From Pseudonocardia thermophila (GTDB taxonomy: Bacteria > Actinomycetota > Actinomycetes > Mycobacteriales > Pseudonocardiaceae): 64,000 bases of DNA. The notes under the pieces were generated by a model. It was not told the origin of the DNA, ran no database searches, and saw only the letters and a list, made by a program, of their open reading frames with translations. Shown here one piece after another: positions 26,949 to 34,650 of this stretch. Both the position numbers and the translations under genes were made by a program. Location of the stretch: contig NZ_FRAP01000004.1 of the NCBI RefSeq assembly GCF_900142365.1, positions 186,001-250,000 of the forward strand, in the 5' to 3' direction. Within the stretch, counting starts at the first letter, position 1, and the number at the start of each line of letters is the position of its first letter.

Positions 26949-28570
26949 CGCGCGAGGGGGTTCGGCACGGGCACGTACGGGGCCTGCGGGTCCTCGGCGC
27001 CGCGCCAGCGCACAACCAGGTTCGCCTTGGCCGGCAGCGTGGGCCCGTCGAGCAGGGTGCGCAGCTCGGGCGGCTCGCCGAGGTCGGCCGCGGTGGCCGC
27101 GACGGCGATGCGCACCGGGTCCCACAGCTTCTCCTCGGGGGCGCCGGCCAGCTCTGCGACGGCGACGGCCAGCTCGCCGAGGTTGTTGACGAGCAGGCAG
27201 TAACCGATCCGCGCGGCGGCCTGGTCAGGGGTGTAGGCGGTCGCGGCGGCGACGGCGGGATCGAGTGCGCCGAGCAGGTCGGCGTGCCGGTCGGTGCGCA
27301 GCCGCACGCCCTCCATGTCGCGCAGCAGCACGCGCTCGGGGATGCCGGCGCGGCCGGTGACGACCAGGACGTTCTGCAGGTGGGGTTCGAGGACCACGCC
27401 GTGCGCCGCCCACAGCCGCAGCACGGGGGGGACGAGCAGCGCGACGTAGCGCTCCCACCAGGCCAGCGGATCGACGGTGACGGCGGCGAGCCGGGTGGGG
27501 GTCCCTGCCGGGTCGGGTTCCTGGGCGGCGAGGGTGCCGGCCAGGTGCGCCCGCTCGTCCGGGGCGAGCCCCAGCCCGACCCGCACGATGGCGCCGACCC
27601 GGTCGGCGAGCCCGGGGTCGGCGACCGTGCGGGCGAACGGCTCGCCGAGCAGCACGAACCCGTCCACCCCGGCCAGCAGCGGAGTGAGCAGCCGGGTGAG
27701 CCGGACCGCCTTCTCCAGCTCGGCGGCCGTGGAGTGGCGCATGCAGTTGGTGATCCGCACCGAGAGGCTCGTCTTGACGAACACGTCGGCCTCGGGCTGG
27801 TAGAGCGTGCGGACGCTGGACGTCGGGTGCCACGGCGGGCCGGCCGGGCCGAGGTCGACGAGGTCCCCGCGACGCTGTGCTGCGGCCAGCGGCTCGGCGA
27901 GCAGGCGGGCCTGCCAGGGATGCAGCGGCAAGGGGCGGTGGCCGTCGGGCACCTCGGGCGCGAGGCCGTCGAGCGTCGGGACGCCGGCAGACCACTCCTG
28001 CACCCGGTCGGCGCGGAGGGCGAGCCAGTGCAGCGGGAAGGCGGTGCGGGCCTCCGGGGACCAGCGCCGCCACTGCTCGGGATCGCCGGAGCGCCACTTC
28101 GGCGCCGGGTGGCGAGGGTGACCGGCCAGCAGGGCCTGCTCGGAATCGACGTAACCGGCGGCGGGTTCGGCGAGGCTGCGAGCCGGTTGCCGGGGCCGTT
28201 GGGCGAGGGCGGCGGCGAGCGCCGCGCGACCGGCGCGCACCTCGGTGGCGAGGCGGCCACCGCCCGGGCCGCACCAGCGGGCCAGGAGCTGCTCCAGAAG
28301 GGTGAGCAGGCGCTCGAACCCGATGACGGCCCAGCCCTGGGGTACGCGTTCCTGGACGGCGCCGGTGAAGCGGTGGGCGTGCAGCACGGAGCGCGCCCGC
28401 AGCCGGACCCTCAGACAGGCGCCCGGCAGATCGACGGTGAGGTGCTCGGCGGTGGTGCGCACCGCGCCGGCGGGAGCGGCCACGTCACGGACCAGCACCC
28501 CGAGCAAGGTGTGTGCCGCGATGGTGTCGGCTGTTCGATCCGTGACCGGTCCATGACACTTAGTGAGCAC
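26945..28570 (-). CDS. IucA/IucC family NIS synthetase, second copy
   Basis: 541-residue NRPS-independent siderophore synthetase that joins a carboxylate to an amine or alcohol using ATP. Family marks: LPLHPWQARLLAE, TSSVRTLYQP with KTSLSVRITNCMRHS (ATP and substrate contacts), LEPHLQNVLVV and LLRDMEGVRL; a FhuF-like C-terminal domain ends with KANLVVRWRG. The GTG start four bases after the previous stop is used; TTAGG lies upstream. Equal length to the preceding paralogue suggests an old duplication with divergence. Substrate class (A, B or C) cannot be fixed by eye. Confidence 0.9.
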   Translation of the reverse strand: MLTKCHGPVTDRTADTIAAHTLLGVLVRDVAAPAGAVRTTAEHLTVDLPGACLRVRLRARSVLHAHRFTGAVQERVPQGWAVIGFERLLTLLEQLLARWCGPGGGRLATEVRAGRAALAAALAQRPRQPARSLAEPAAGYVDSEQALLAGHPRHPAPKWRSGDPEQWRRWSPEARTAFPLHWLALRADRVQEWSAGVPTLDGLAPEVPDGHRPLPLHPWQARLLAEPLAAAQRRGDLVDLGPAGPPWHPTSSVRTLYQPEADVFVKTSLSVRITNCMRHSTAAELEKAVRLTRLLTPLLAGVDGFVLLGEPFARTVADPGLADRVGAIVRVGLGLAPDERAHLAGTLAAQEPDPAGTPTRLAAVTVDPLAWWERYVALLVPPVLRLWAAHGVVLEPHLQNVLVVTGRAGIPERVLLRDMEGVRLRTDRHADLLGALDPAVAAATAYTPDQAAARIGYCLLVNNLGELAVAVAELAGAPEEKLWDPVRIAVAATAADLGEPPELRTLLDGPTLPAKANLVVRWRGAEDPQAPYVPVPNPLAR

Positions 28571-28574
28571 AGGG

Positions 28575-30200
28575 TTACCTAAGCACGAACCCGGGGCGGG
28601 CTTCATTCGCCAGATAGTTGGGTCCGGTCCGTACGACGTACTTGTTGACGTCCGTGCAGTTCAGCCGGGTCTTCGGCAGCAGCGTGCCGGACGTCACCAT
28701 CGCCTTCACCGGCCAGCGCCGAGCGGTGAGCATCCGGTGCACGGCCGCGCGGGCGGCCACCGAGCGGGGGTGGTCGCGGTCGCAGAATCGATCGGCCGCG
28801 TCGGCGATGCGGTCGCGGACCTCGGGCAGGACCGAGACCGGGAGCAGCGCGCGCACGCAGAGGTGGAGGGTGATCGTCACGAAGAGATCGGCCAGCTCCG
28901 CCGGGTCGGTCACGAGCATGCGCGGATCGGTGAAGGCGGGCACCGGCCGGCCGAGCGCGGCGGCGGCATGAGCGGCGTCGACCCGGGCGCCGTCGTCGTC
29001 CTTGTAGACCAGCCGCAGCGGCGCGCCGTCCTGCTGGGCGATCGTGATGTTCTGCTGGTGAGACTCCAGCGCGATGCCGTAGCGCACCCAGAGCGCGACG
29101 TGCCAGTCGAGCAGCACGGCCAGGTAGCGGGCGCACCAGCGGGGCACGTCGCCCGCGGCCAGCTCCTCCAGCACGGTCGGGCCGCCCGCCCGCGGATCGC
29201 GCACCGGCAGCGCCGCGAGCGGAACCAGTCGGCCGGTGGCGATGTCCGCGGGCAGCACTCGCACCATGGCGGCGAGGTGCTCGTCGGGGCCGTGCAGGTA
29301 ACGGCTCTCGTCGGCGAGCCGGATGCGGGCGGCCAGCTCGGGTTCGCGGGTCAGGACGGCGGCGAGCAGCTCGTGCATCGCGGCGCCGTCGGCGAGGGTG
29401 CCCGGTTTGATCGTGCGGCGGTTGCGCAGCCCCAGCGTCGCCGTCGGCAGCGGCACCTTGACGTGCACGCGCGGATCGCCGGCGAGAGCCAGCGTGCGCA
29501 TCGAGAGCGTCGGCACGACCAGTGGGCCGAGCGGTTCACCGCCGGTGAGCGGGTGCACGGGGACAGCGATCGTGTCGGCGGTGCCGGACGGCCACCACCC
29601 CGGTGGATCGGTGGCGAGGGCGGGCGAGAGCTGCACGTCCGCGCGGGGGACGAACCGCCAGTGCAGCGGGAACGTGCGCGCCTGCTCAGGGGCGTAGGCG
29701 GCGCGCGCGGCGGCGTCCAGGCCGGGTCGGGCCCGACCCGTCGGGTGGACGGGGTGCTCGCGGACCGCGGCGAGGGCGTCGTAGCGCAGCAGCCCGGCGT
29801 AGCCGGTGCGCGGGCCGGGCGGATCGGCGGGCACGGGGTCGCGGGCGGCGTCCAGTGCGGCTCCGCACTCGGCGGCGAAGCCGGCCCAGCCCGCGGTGGC
29901 CTCCGCGTCGGCCGGATCGGGGGCGAGCACGTCGAGCAGATCGGTGAGGCGGCGGACGGGGCGACCGGCCACGTCGAGCGCGACGGCGGCGTGCTCGGCG
30001 AGGAAGCCGTCCGGGACGACGGTGAACTCGGCGGGGCGACCGTCGGGGAGGGTGGTCCGCCAGCGGTCGCCGTCGAGCCGGCCGCGCGAGCGCAGGCCGA
30101 GGTGGTCCTCGCGCAGCAGGGCGGCCAGCACGCGCCGGACGAGCGCCGTCTCGGCAGTGTCGGGTCGGGTGACGGTCGACGTGGTCAGGTGATGCGCCAC
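28575..30200 (-). CDS. IucA/IucC family NIS synthetase, first copy
   Basis: 541-residue synthetase paralogous to the next gene. VPTLSMRTLALAG, HVKVPLPTATLGLRNRRTIK, ALESHQQNITIA, LVYKDDDGARV and the C-terminal LPKTRLNCTDVNKYVVRTG fit the family. The usual HPWQ segment reads HPLTGGEPLG here, so the substrate pocket may differ from the second copy. The GTG start has GGGAGGAG eight bases upstream and overlaps the ATP-grasp gene by 16 bases. Together the two synthetases could perform two successive condensations. Confidence 0.9.
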   Translation of the reverse strand: MAHHLTTSTVTRPDTAETALVRRVLAALLREDHLGLRSRGRLDGDRWRTTLPDGRPAEFTVVPDGFLAEHAAVALDVAGRPVRRLTDLLDVLAPDPADAEATAGWAGFAAECGAALDAARDPVPADPPGPRTGYAGLLRYDALAAVREHPVHPTGRARPGLDAAARAAYAPEQARTFPLHWRFVPRADVQLSPALATDPPGWWPSGTADTIAVPVHPLTGGEPLGPLVVPTLSMRTLALAGDPRVHVKVPLPTATLGLRNRRTIKPGTLADGAAMHELLAAVLTREPELAARIRLADESRYLHGPDEHLAAMVRVLPADIATGRLVPLAALPVRDPRAGGPTVLEELAAGDVPRWCARYLAVLLDWHVALWVRYGIALESHQQNITIAQQDGAPLRLVYKDDDGARVDAAHAAAALGRPVPAFTDPRMLVTDPAELADLFVTITLHLCVRALLPVSVLPEVRDRIADAADRFCDRDHPRSVAARAAVHRMLTARRWPVKAMVTSGTLLPKTRLNCTDVNKYVVRTGPNYLANEARPGFVLR

Positions 30201-31384
30201 TCGTGCTCCTCCCGGAAGCGCTCGACCGCGGCGTCGACCGCGGCCGCGTCGGGGCCGGTCGCCCACACGGCGGCGAGGTAGTCGCGGTTGCTGCCGTGCA
30301 GGGGCGCGCTGGCCCCGACCTGGCGCAGTCTGCGGTGCCCGACGGTGACCGGGCCGCCCGCGTGCGTTCCGTCGGGCGGGGCGGCGGTGAGGGTGCCGGC
30401 GCGCTCGGCGAGCACGTAATCGACGCGGCCGTGGCGGGGTGCGCCGGCGGCTTCCCCGACGTCGGCGGGCAGCGGTTCGCCGCTGTGCACACGCAGGACC
30501 GCGGCGAACAGGTCGGCACCGAGGACGTCGCTCGTGACCAAGTCCATGAGGTCGCCGATCAGCCGGTAGTTGACCTCGATGATCCGTACCCGGTCGCCCT
30601 GCAGCACCACCTCGGTGTGGCAGGCGCCGAGGCCGACGCCGAGCGCGTCGAGCTGGGCGTCGAGATCAGCGCGGACGGCGGCGAGGGCGGCTGGGGCCCA
30701 GTCGAGGCGGATCTCGGTGAACGTCGGCGGCGGGCCGAGGGTGGTGCGCCAGGTGCCGGTGTGGCGGCGGGTGGTGCCGTCACCCAGCGTGTCGAAGGTG
30801 AGCAGCGGGCCGTCGAGGAACTCCTCGACGACGAGCGCCGCGCCCGGCCTGCGCTCGCGGATCTCGGCGACCGCCTCCGCGAGCTCGGCACCGTCGTGGA
30901 CCAGCAGCACGTCCTCGCTGGCCACGCCCTCGCGGGGCTTCACGACAGCCGGGAACACGGGGAACTCGGGCGGATCGTCGGGGCCCAGCTCGGCGTGCGC
31001 GACCGGGTCGAGCGGGGCGAGGCAGCGGCGCATGAGCGCCTTGTTCTTGGCGCGGACGGCCGCCTGCCACGGTTTGGCGGGCAGGTCCAGCAGCTCGGCC
31101 GCCAGGGCGGTGGCGGCCTGGAGGTGGTCGCTGTTCGACAGCAGCGCGGTCGGGCGACCGTGCCGGGCGGCCAGCTGGGCGACGCGGGACGCGACCGCGC
31201 CGGGATCGTGCACCTCGGTGCCGACCACGGCGCGCGGGGCGGCGGGGTTGCCGGCGTAGGCGGCCTGGTGGGCGCCGGGCTGATCGGTGAGCAGCACGAC
31301 GGGCCGGCCGAGGCGGGCCGCAGCGGGCAGGAACCCCAGCGTCACGGAGTCGGTCGGGTTGCGGGCGGTCAGGTAGATCGTCAC
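30185..31384 (-). CDS. ATP-grasp carboxylate-amine ligase of the siderophore operon
   Basis: 399-residue ATP-grasp ligase. An N-terminal Rossmann-like part (IYLTARNPTDSVTLGFLPAA) is followed by ATP-binding VFPAVVKPREGVASEDVLLV, VVEEFLDGPLLTFDTLG and the metal-binding RIIEVNYRLIGDL. It should form an amide by acyl phosphate chemistry. GTG start overlaps the RNB stop by four bases (GTGA), and the end overlaps the first IucA/IucC gene. ATP-grasp enzymes are not part of the classical aerobactin, staphyloferrin or desferrioxamine operons I know. Confidence 0.85.
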   Translation of the reverse strand: MTIYLTARNPTDSVTLGFLPAAARLGRPVVLLTDQPGAHQAAYAGNPAAPRAVVGTEVHDPGAVASRVAQLAARHGRPTALLSNSDHLQAATALAAELLDLPAKPWQAAVRAKNKALMRRCLAPLDPVAHAELGPDDPPEFPVFPAVVKPREGVASEDVLLVHDGAELAEAVAEIRERRPGAALVVEEFLDGPLLTFDTLGDGTTRRHTGTWRTTLGPPPTFTEIRLDWAPAALAAVRADLDAQLDALGVGLGACHTEVVLQGDRVRIIEVNYRLIGDLMDLVTSDVLGADLFAAVLRVHSGEPLPADVGEAAGAPRHGRVDYVLAERAGTLTAAPPDGTHAGGPVTVGHRRLRQVGASAPLHGSNRDYLAAVWATGPDAAAVDAAVERFREEHEWRIT

Positions 31385-32850
31385 TGGTCGATCGCCGTGA
31401 ACAGCACTCTTCCGGTCGACGGGTCGGCCGCGGTGAGCGTGACGGCGACGGTCACCCCGGCCTTCGGGGCTCCGGCGCAGCGGGCGATCACCGCGGGATC
31501 GGGCAGGTACACCTCGCCGGGCTCGCCCTCGGGGCCGGCGGCGCGCAGCACGATCACCTCGAACGTCTCCCCCACCCGGCCGGCCAGGCGGGCGGCCTCG
31601 GTCCGGTCGAGGCAGGCGCGGGCGACCCGGCCGGCGAGCGAATCGGACGCGCTCATCACGTCGGGCAGCTGGGGCAGCGCCTCGAGCAGCCAGGAGTCGG
31701 GGGTGCGGCCGGCGGCGACCGCGAGGCAGATCTCGGTGCCGAAGCGGTCCACCAGGCGCCGCAGCGGAGCGGTCACGTGGGCGTACGGGGCTCCGATGCC
31801 GCCGTGCCCGGGATCCGGCGGCGGCGCCGCGCCGGCGCCGAACGCCGCGTACCCGGCGCCGCGCAGCAGGGTGGTGGCGGCGCGGCGCAGCGCCAGCACC
31901 GGGGCCGATCCGTCGTCGGGCAGGCCGGCGAGCACCTCGGCGGCGCTCGCGCCGTCCGGCCAGTCGAAGCCGAGGCGCTCGGCGGCGCGGCGCAGACCGG
32001 CGACCGCCTCCGCGTCCGGCGCGGGGAGGGTGCGCAGCAGCCCGATCCCGGCGCGCAGCATCATGTCGGCCGCGACCGTGCCGGCGAGCAGGGAGATCTC
32101 GGCGTTCCAGTCCTCGACGGGCAGGCGGGCGCGCACTCGCAGGGTCCAGCCGTCGTCGTCCTGGACGATCTCCTGCTCGGGTAGCTCCAGCTCGATCGCC
32201 CCGCGGGCGACCGCGGCGGCCCGGCGCAGCCTGCCCACCTCGGGCAGGGCCGCGATCGCCGGGTGGAGCTCTTCGCGGGCGTCGATCTGGGCCTGCACGC
32301 CGGCGTAGTCGAGCCGGGCGCGGGACGCGACGACGGCGCGGCGCACGTCGGTCGCGGTCACGGCGCCGTCGGCATCGAGATCGATGGTCCAGAGGACGGC
32401 GCGGCGCGGCCCGTCGGGCAGCAGGCTCGCCGCCTGCTCGGAGAGGACGGGCGGGTGCAGCGGCACCGAGCCGTCGGGCAGGTAGATCGTCTGGCCGCGG
32501 CGGCGCACCTCGGCGTCGAGCGCGCCGCCCGGGGTGACGACCGCGCCGACGTCGGCGATCGCGTAGTGCACGCGGAACCCGCGCCCGACCCGCTCGATGC
32601 CGACGGCCTGGTCGAGGTCCTTCGAGCCCGGCGGATCGATGGTGACGAGCTCGATGTCCGTGGCGTCGATCCGGCCGGGTTCCGCGGTGATCGCGCGTGC
32701 GGCCGCCGCCTCGGCCTCGGCCAGCGCCTCGGGCGGGAATCCGGCGGGCAGTTCGAACTCCTGCCGCACCGCGTCGAAGTCGGGCCCGGGGCGGGAGCCG
32801 GTGGCGCCGGGTGCAGGTGCGGGATCGGGACGGACACCGCTGCTGGGCAC
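31381..32850 (-). CDS. RNB-domain 3'-5' exoribonuclease (RNase II family)
   Basis: 489-residue ribonuclease. The RNB catalytic motif IDPPGSKDLDQAVGIERV provides the four metal-binding Asp residues, followed by VHYAIADVGAVV, RRGQTIYLPDGSVPLHP and LLPDGPRRAVLWTIDLD; the lower half has APYAHVTAPLRRLVDRFG, typical of the family. A short OB-like C-terminus replaces a full S1 domain. The GTG at 32850 is preferred because the longer frame runs through a large inverted repeat. Its end overlaps the ATP-grasp gene, so it heads the siderophore operon; a functional link is unclear. Confidence 0.9.
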   Translation of the reverse strand: MPSSGVRPDPAPAPGATGSRPGPDFDAVRQEFELPAGFPPEALAEAEAAAARAITAEPGRIDATDIELVTIDPPGSKDLDQAVGIERVGRGFRVHYAIADVGAVVTPGGALDAEVRRRGQTIYLPDGSVPLHPPVLSEQAASLLPDGPRRAVLWTIDLDADGAVTATDVRRAVVASRARLDYAGVQAQIDAREELHPAIAALPEVGRLRRAAAVARGAIELELPEQEIVQDDDGWTLRVRARLPVEDWNAEISLLAGTVAADMMLRAGIGLLRTLPAPDAEAVAGLRRAAERLGFDWPDGASAAEVLAGLPDDGSAPVLALRRAATTLLRGAGYAAFGAGAAPPPDPGHGGIGAPYAHVTAPLRRLVDRFGTEICLAVAAGRTPDSWLLEALPQLPDVMSASDSLAGRVARACLDRTEAARLAGRVGETFEVIVLRAAGPEGEPGEVYLPDPAVIARCAGAPKAGVTVAVTLTAADPSTGRVLFTAIDQ

Positions 32851-32876
32851 GCCGAGGAGCCTGCCACGTCCCCGCC

Positions 32877-32969
32877 GCGAGTTGCCCCGACCGGCAGGGC
32901 GAGTCGCCCCGTCGGGTAGGCCGAGCCACCCCGTCGGGGCGACTCGCTCTGCCCGACGGGGCAACTCGC
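32877..32969. repeat. Large 35-base inverted repeat with internal direct repeats
   Basis: Arms 32877-32911 and 32935-32969 match at 32 of 35 positions. The arm begins GCGAGTTGCCCCG and ends GCGAGTCGCCCCG, so shorter copies of the GAG-(T/C)-(T/C)-GCCCCG unit also repeat directly, including one in the loop. It fills the gap between the isomerase-like gene and the RNB gene on the minus strand and is a good terminator or mRNA-stability element. Confidence 0.85.
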
Positions 32970-32973
32970 GCAC

Positions 32974-33699
32974 CTACCGCCAGGGAGCCAGCTCGGGGAG
33001 CGGGGTGTTCGGCCGGCGGCGCAGGTGGCGACCCGCGGCGCGGCCGGTCAGCCACTCCGCCAGCTCCGCTGCGCTGCCCGAGATCTCCAGCGCGTCGGGG
33101 CCAGGCTCGCCGACCGTCCAGCGGCCGGCCGGGTCGCCCGTGGCGACCAGCACGAGAGCGGGGGCGTCGGAGCGGTCGGGGACCGTGGCGGCGGCCTCGG
33201 CGATCAGGGCGAGCAGCATCGGCTGCGGTAGATCCACGAACGACGCGCCGACGTCCAGATCGACGGCGTGCACCCAGGTCTCCACAGCCCGCAGCCACAG
33301 CACCTCGGTGGCCGGGATGCGCCGGCCCGCGTACTCGACCGTGGCCGACCAGGCTTTCTCGGGCAGGCGGCGCACCGCGTCGGCGAGCCGGTCCGAGGAC
33401 TCCACGACGTCGGCGCGGATCTCCTCGGGCGTGCGGCGCGCGCCCTCCTCGATCTCGGCCGCCCGCCGGGCGGCGTCGCGGACCTCGCCCGGCGTGCCGG
33501 TGCGGGCCGTCTCCAGGACGTCGACCAGCTCGTCGGCGTTGCGGGCGACGTGCGTCAGCAGGTGTGCGCGGGTCCAGCCGGGCAACCCGGAGGGCGCGCC
33601 GAACGCGCTGTCACCGAGCCGCGCCATCAACCCGCGCAGATGCTCCGCCCCGTCCTTCGCCCAGGCGAAGGTCGCGGCGGGGTCCTCGCGACCACCCAT
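32974..33699 (-). CDS. Mycothiol-dependent maleylpyruvate isomerase family protein (TIGR03083)
   Basis: 241-residue DinB-fold protein with an MDMPI N-terminal domain: SGLPGWTRAHLLTHVARNAD carries the first metal-ligand His, and WLRAVETWVHAVDLDVG the Glu and second His. The C-terminal part (DALEISGSAAELAEWLTGRA) is the typical companion domain. Known members isomerise maleylpyruvate in the gentisate pathway or use mycothiol in other reactions. The neighbouring FAH-family gene, 19 bases upstream on the same strand, would fit the next gentisate step. Confidence 0.82.
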   Translation of the reverse strand: MGGREDPAATFAWAKDGAEHLRGLMARLGDSAFGAPSGLPGWTRAHLLTHVARNADELVDVLETARTGTPGEVRDAARRAAEIEEGARRTPEEIRADVVESSDRLADAVRRLPEKAWSATVEYAGRRIPATEVLWLRAVETWVHAVDLDVGASFVDLPQPMLLALIAEAAATVPDRSDAPALVLVATGDPAGRWTVGEPGPDALEISGSAAELAEWLTGRAAGRHLRRRPNTPLPELAPWR

Positions 33700-33718
33700 C
33701 AGACGTCCGTCGTCGTGC

Positions 33719-34564
33719 TCACGGCTGCTCGGCGCGACAGGTGTTGCGCAGCTCGCCGATCCCGGCGATGGCGGTGACCACCGTCGTGCCGTCGGTCAGG
33801 TACCGGGGTGGCTTGCGGGCGTGCCCGACGCCGCCCGGGGTGCCGGTGGCGATCAGGTCACCCGGCGCGAGTGTGACGATCGTGGAGATGTAGCGCACGA
33901 GGTCGACCACCCCGAAGACCAGCTGGTCGGTGTTCGAGTCCTGCATCGTCTCGCCGTCGAGGACGGTGGAGACGGCCAGGCCGGACCCGTCGGGAGAGGG
34001 CAGCTCGTCCTTGGTGACCAGCCACGGCCCGACCGGGGTGCTGCGCTCCCAGGTCTTGCCCTGCAGGAACTGCTTCGTGCGGTACTGGTAGTCGCGCATG
34101 CTCACGTCGTTGAGCACGGTGTACCCGGCGACGGCGTCGAGCACGGCCGCCTCGTCGGCCGCCCGCCGCACCGGCTCACCGATGACGATCGCCAGCTCGA
34201 CCTCCCAGTCGACCGCCTGTGACTCCGGCGGCAGCACGATGTCGTCGCGGGCGCCGACCAGCGCCGGCGGGTACTTCGCGAACAGGGTGGGGTGCGTGGG
34301 CGGGGTGTTGCCCATCTCCAGGATGTGGTCCCGGTAGTTCTGGCCCACGCAGATGATCTTCTCCGGCGACGGGACGACCGGCGCGAGGTCCAGCCCGGCG
34401 AGGTCGTGGACCGGTCCGGCCGCCGTGGCCGCCCGCTCGGCCCAGTCGGCGTGCTCCAGCAGCGCACGCACGTCGGCGTCGCCGGTCTCGACCGCCCGGC
34501 CCGCCGCCTCGTCGATCCGCACCGCGCGCAGCCCTGCCGCGGTGCGGATGGTCGCCAGTCTCAT
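33719..34564 (-). CDS. Fumarylacetoacetate hydrolase family protein (fumarylpyruvate hydrolase-like)
   Basis: 281-residue FAH-family enzyme that cleaves C-C bonds of acylpyruvates. IICVGQNYRDHILEMG, FAKYPPALVGARDDIVLP, WEVELAIVIG (metal-binding Glu pair), GYTVLNDVSMRDYQ, KTWERSTPVGPWLV and LAPGDLIATGTPGGVG give the full metal site and family pattern. ATG with GGGGGAGAGG upstream. Adjacent isomerase-like gene suggests fumarylpyruvate hydrolysis in gentisate breakdown, but no gentisate dioxygenase is present in the window. Confidence 0.88.
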   Translation of the reverse strand: MRLATIRTAAGLRAVRIDEAAGRAVETGDADVRALLEHADWAERAATAAGPVHDLAGLDLAPVVPSPEKIICVGQNYRDHILEMGNTPPTHPTLFAKYPPALVGARDDIVLPPESQAVDWEVELAIVIGEPVRRAADEAAVLDAVAGYTVLNDVSMRDYQYRTKQFLQGKTWERSTPVGPWLVTKDELPSPDGSGLAVSTVLDGETMQDSNTDQLVFGVVDLVRYISTIVTLAPGDLIATGTPGGVGHARKPPRYLTDGTTVVTAIAGIGELRNTCRAEQP

Positions 34565-34580
34565 CGCCTCTCCCCCTGTC

Positions 34581-34622
34581 GCGTCACGCCGGTGAGTCTG
34601 CATCGGCCCACCGGCGTGACGC
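34581..34622 (-). terminator. 14-base perfect inverted repeat between serine hydrolase and FAH genes
   Basis: GCGTCACGCCGGTG (34581-34594) pairs perfectly with 34609-34622 around a 14-base loop. It lies 28 bases after the serine hydrolase stop and 16 bases before the FAH start on the same strand. It most likely ends the hydrolase transcript; it may also be a leader structure of the FAH gene. Confidence 0.6.
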
Positions 34623-34650
34623 ACACGGGGGACACCCCGCCAGGCCGGGA

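Noticed and set aside
28571-28582. TTAGGTAACCCT between the two IucA/IucC genes as an iron box
   Set aside because: Only a half-site of the IdeR consensus, and it covers the end of one gene inside an operon.
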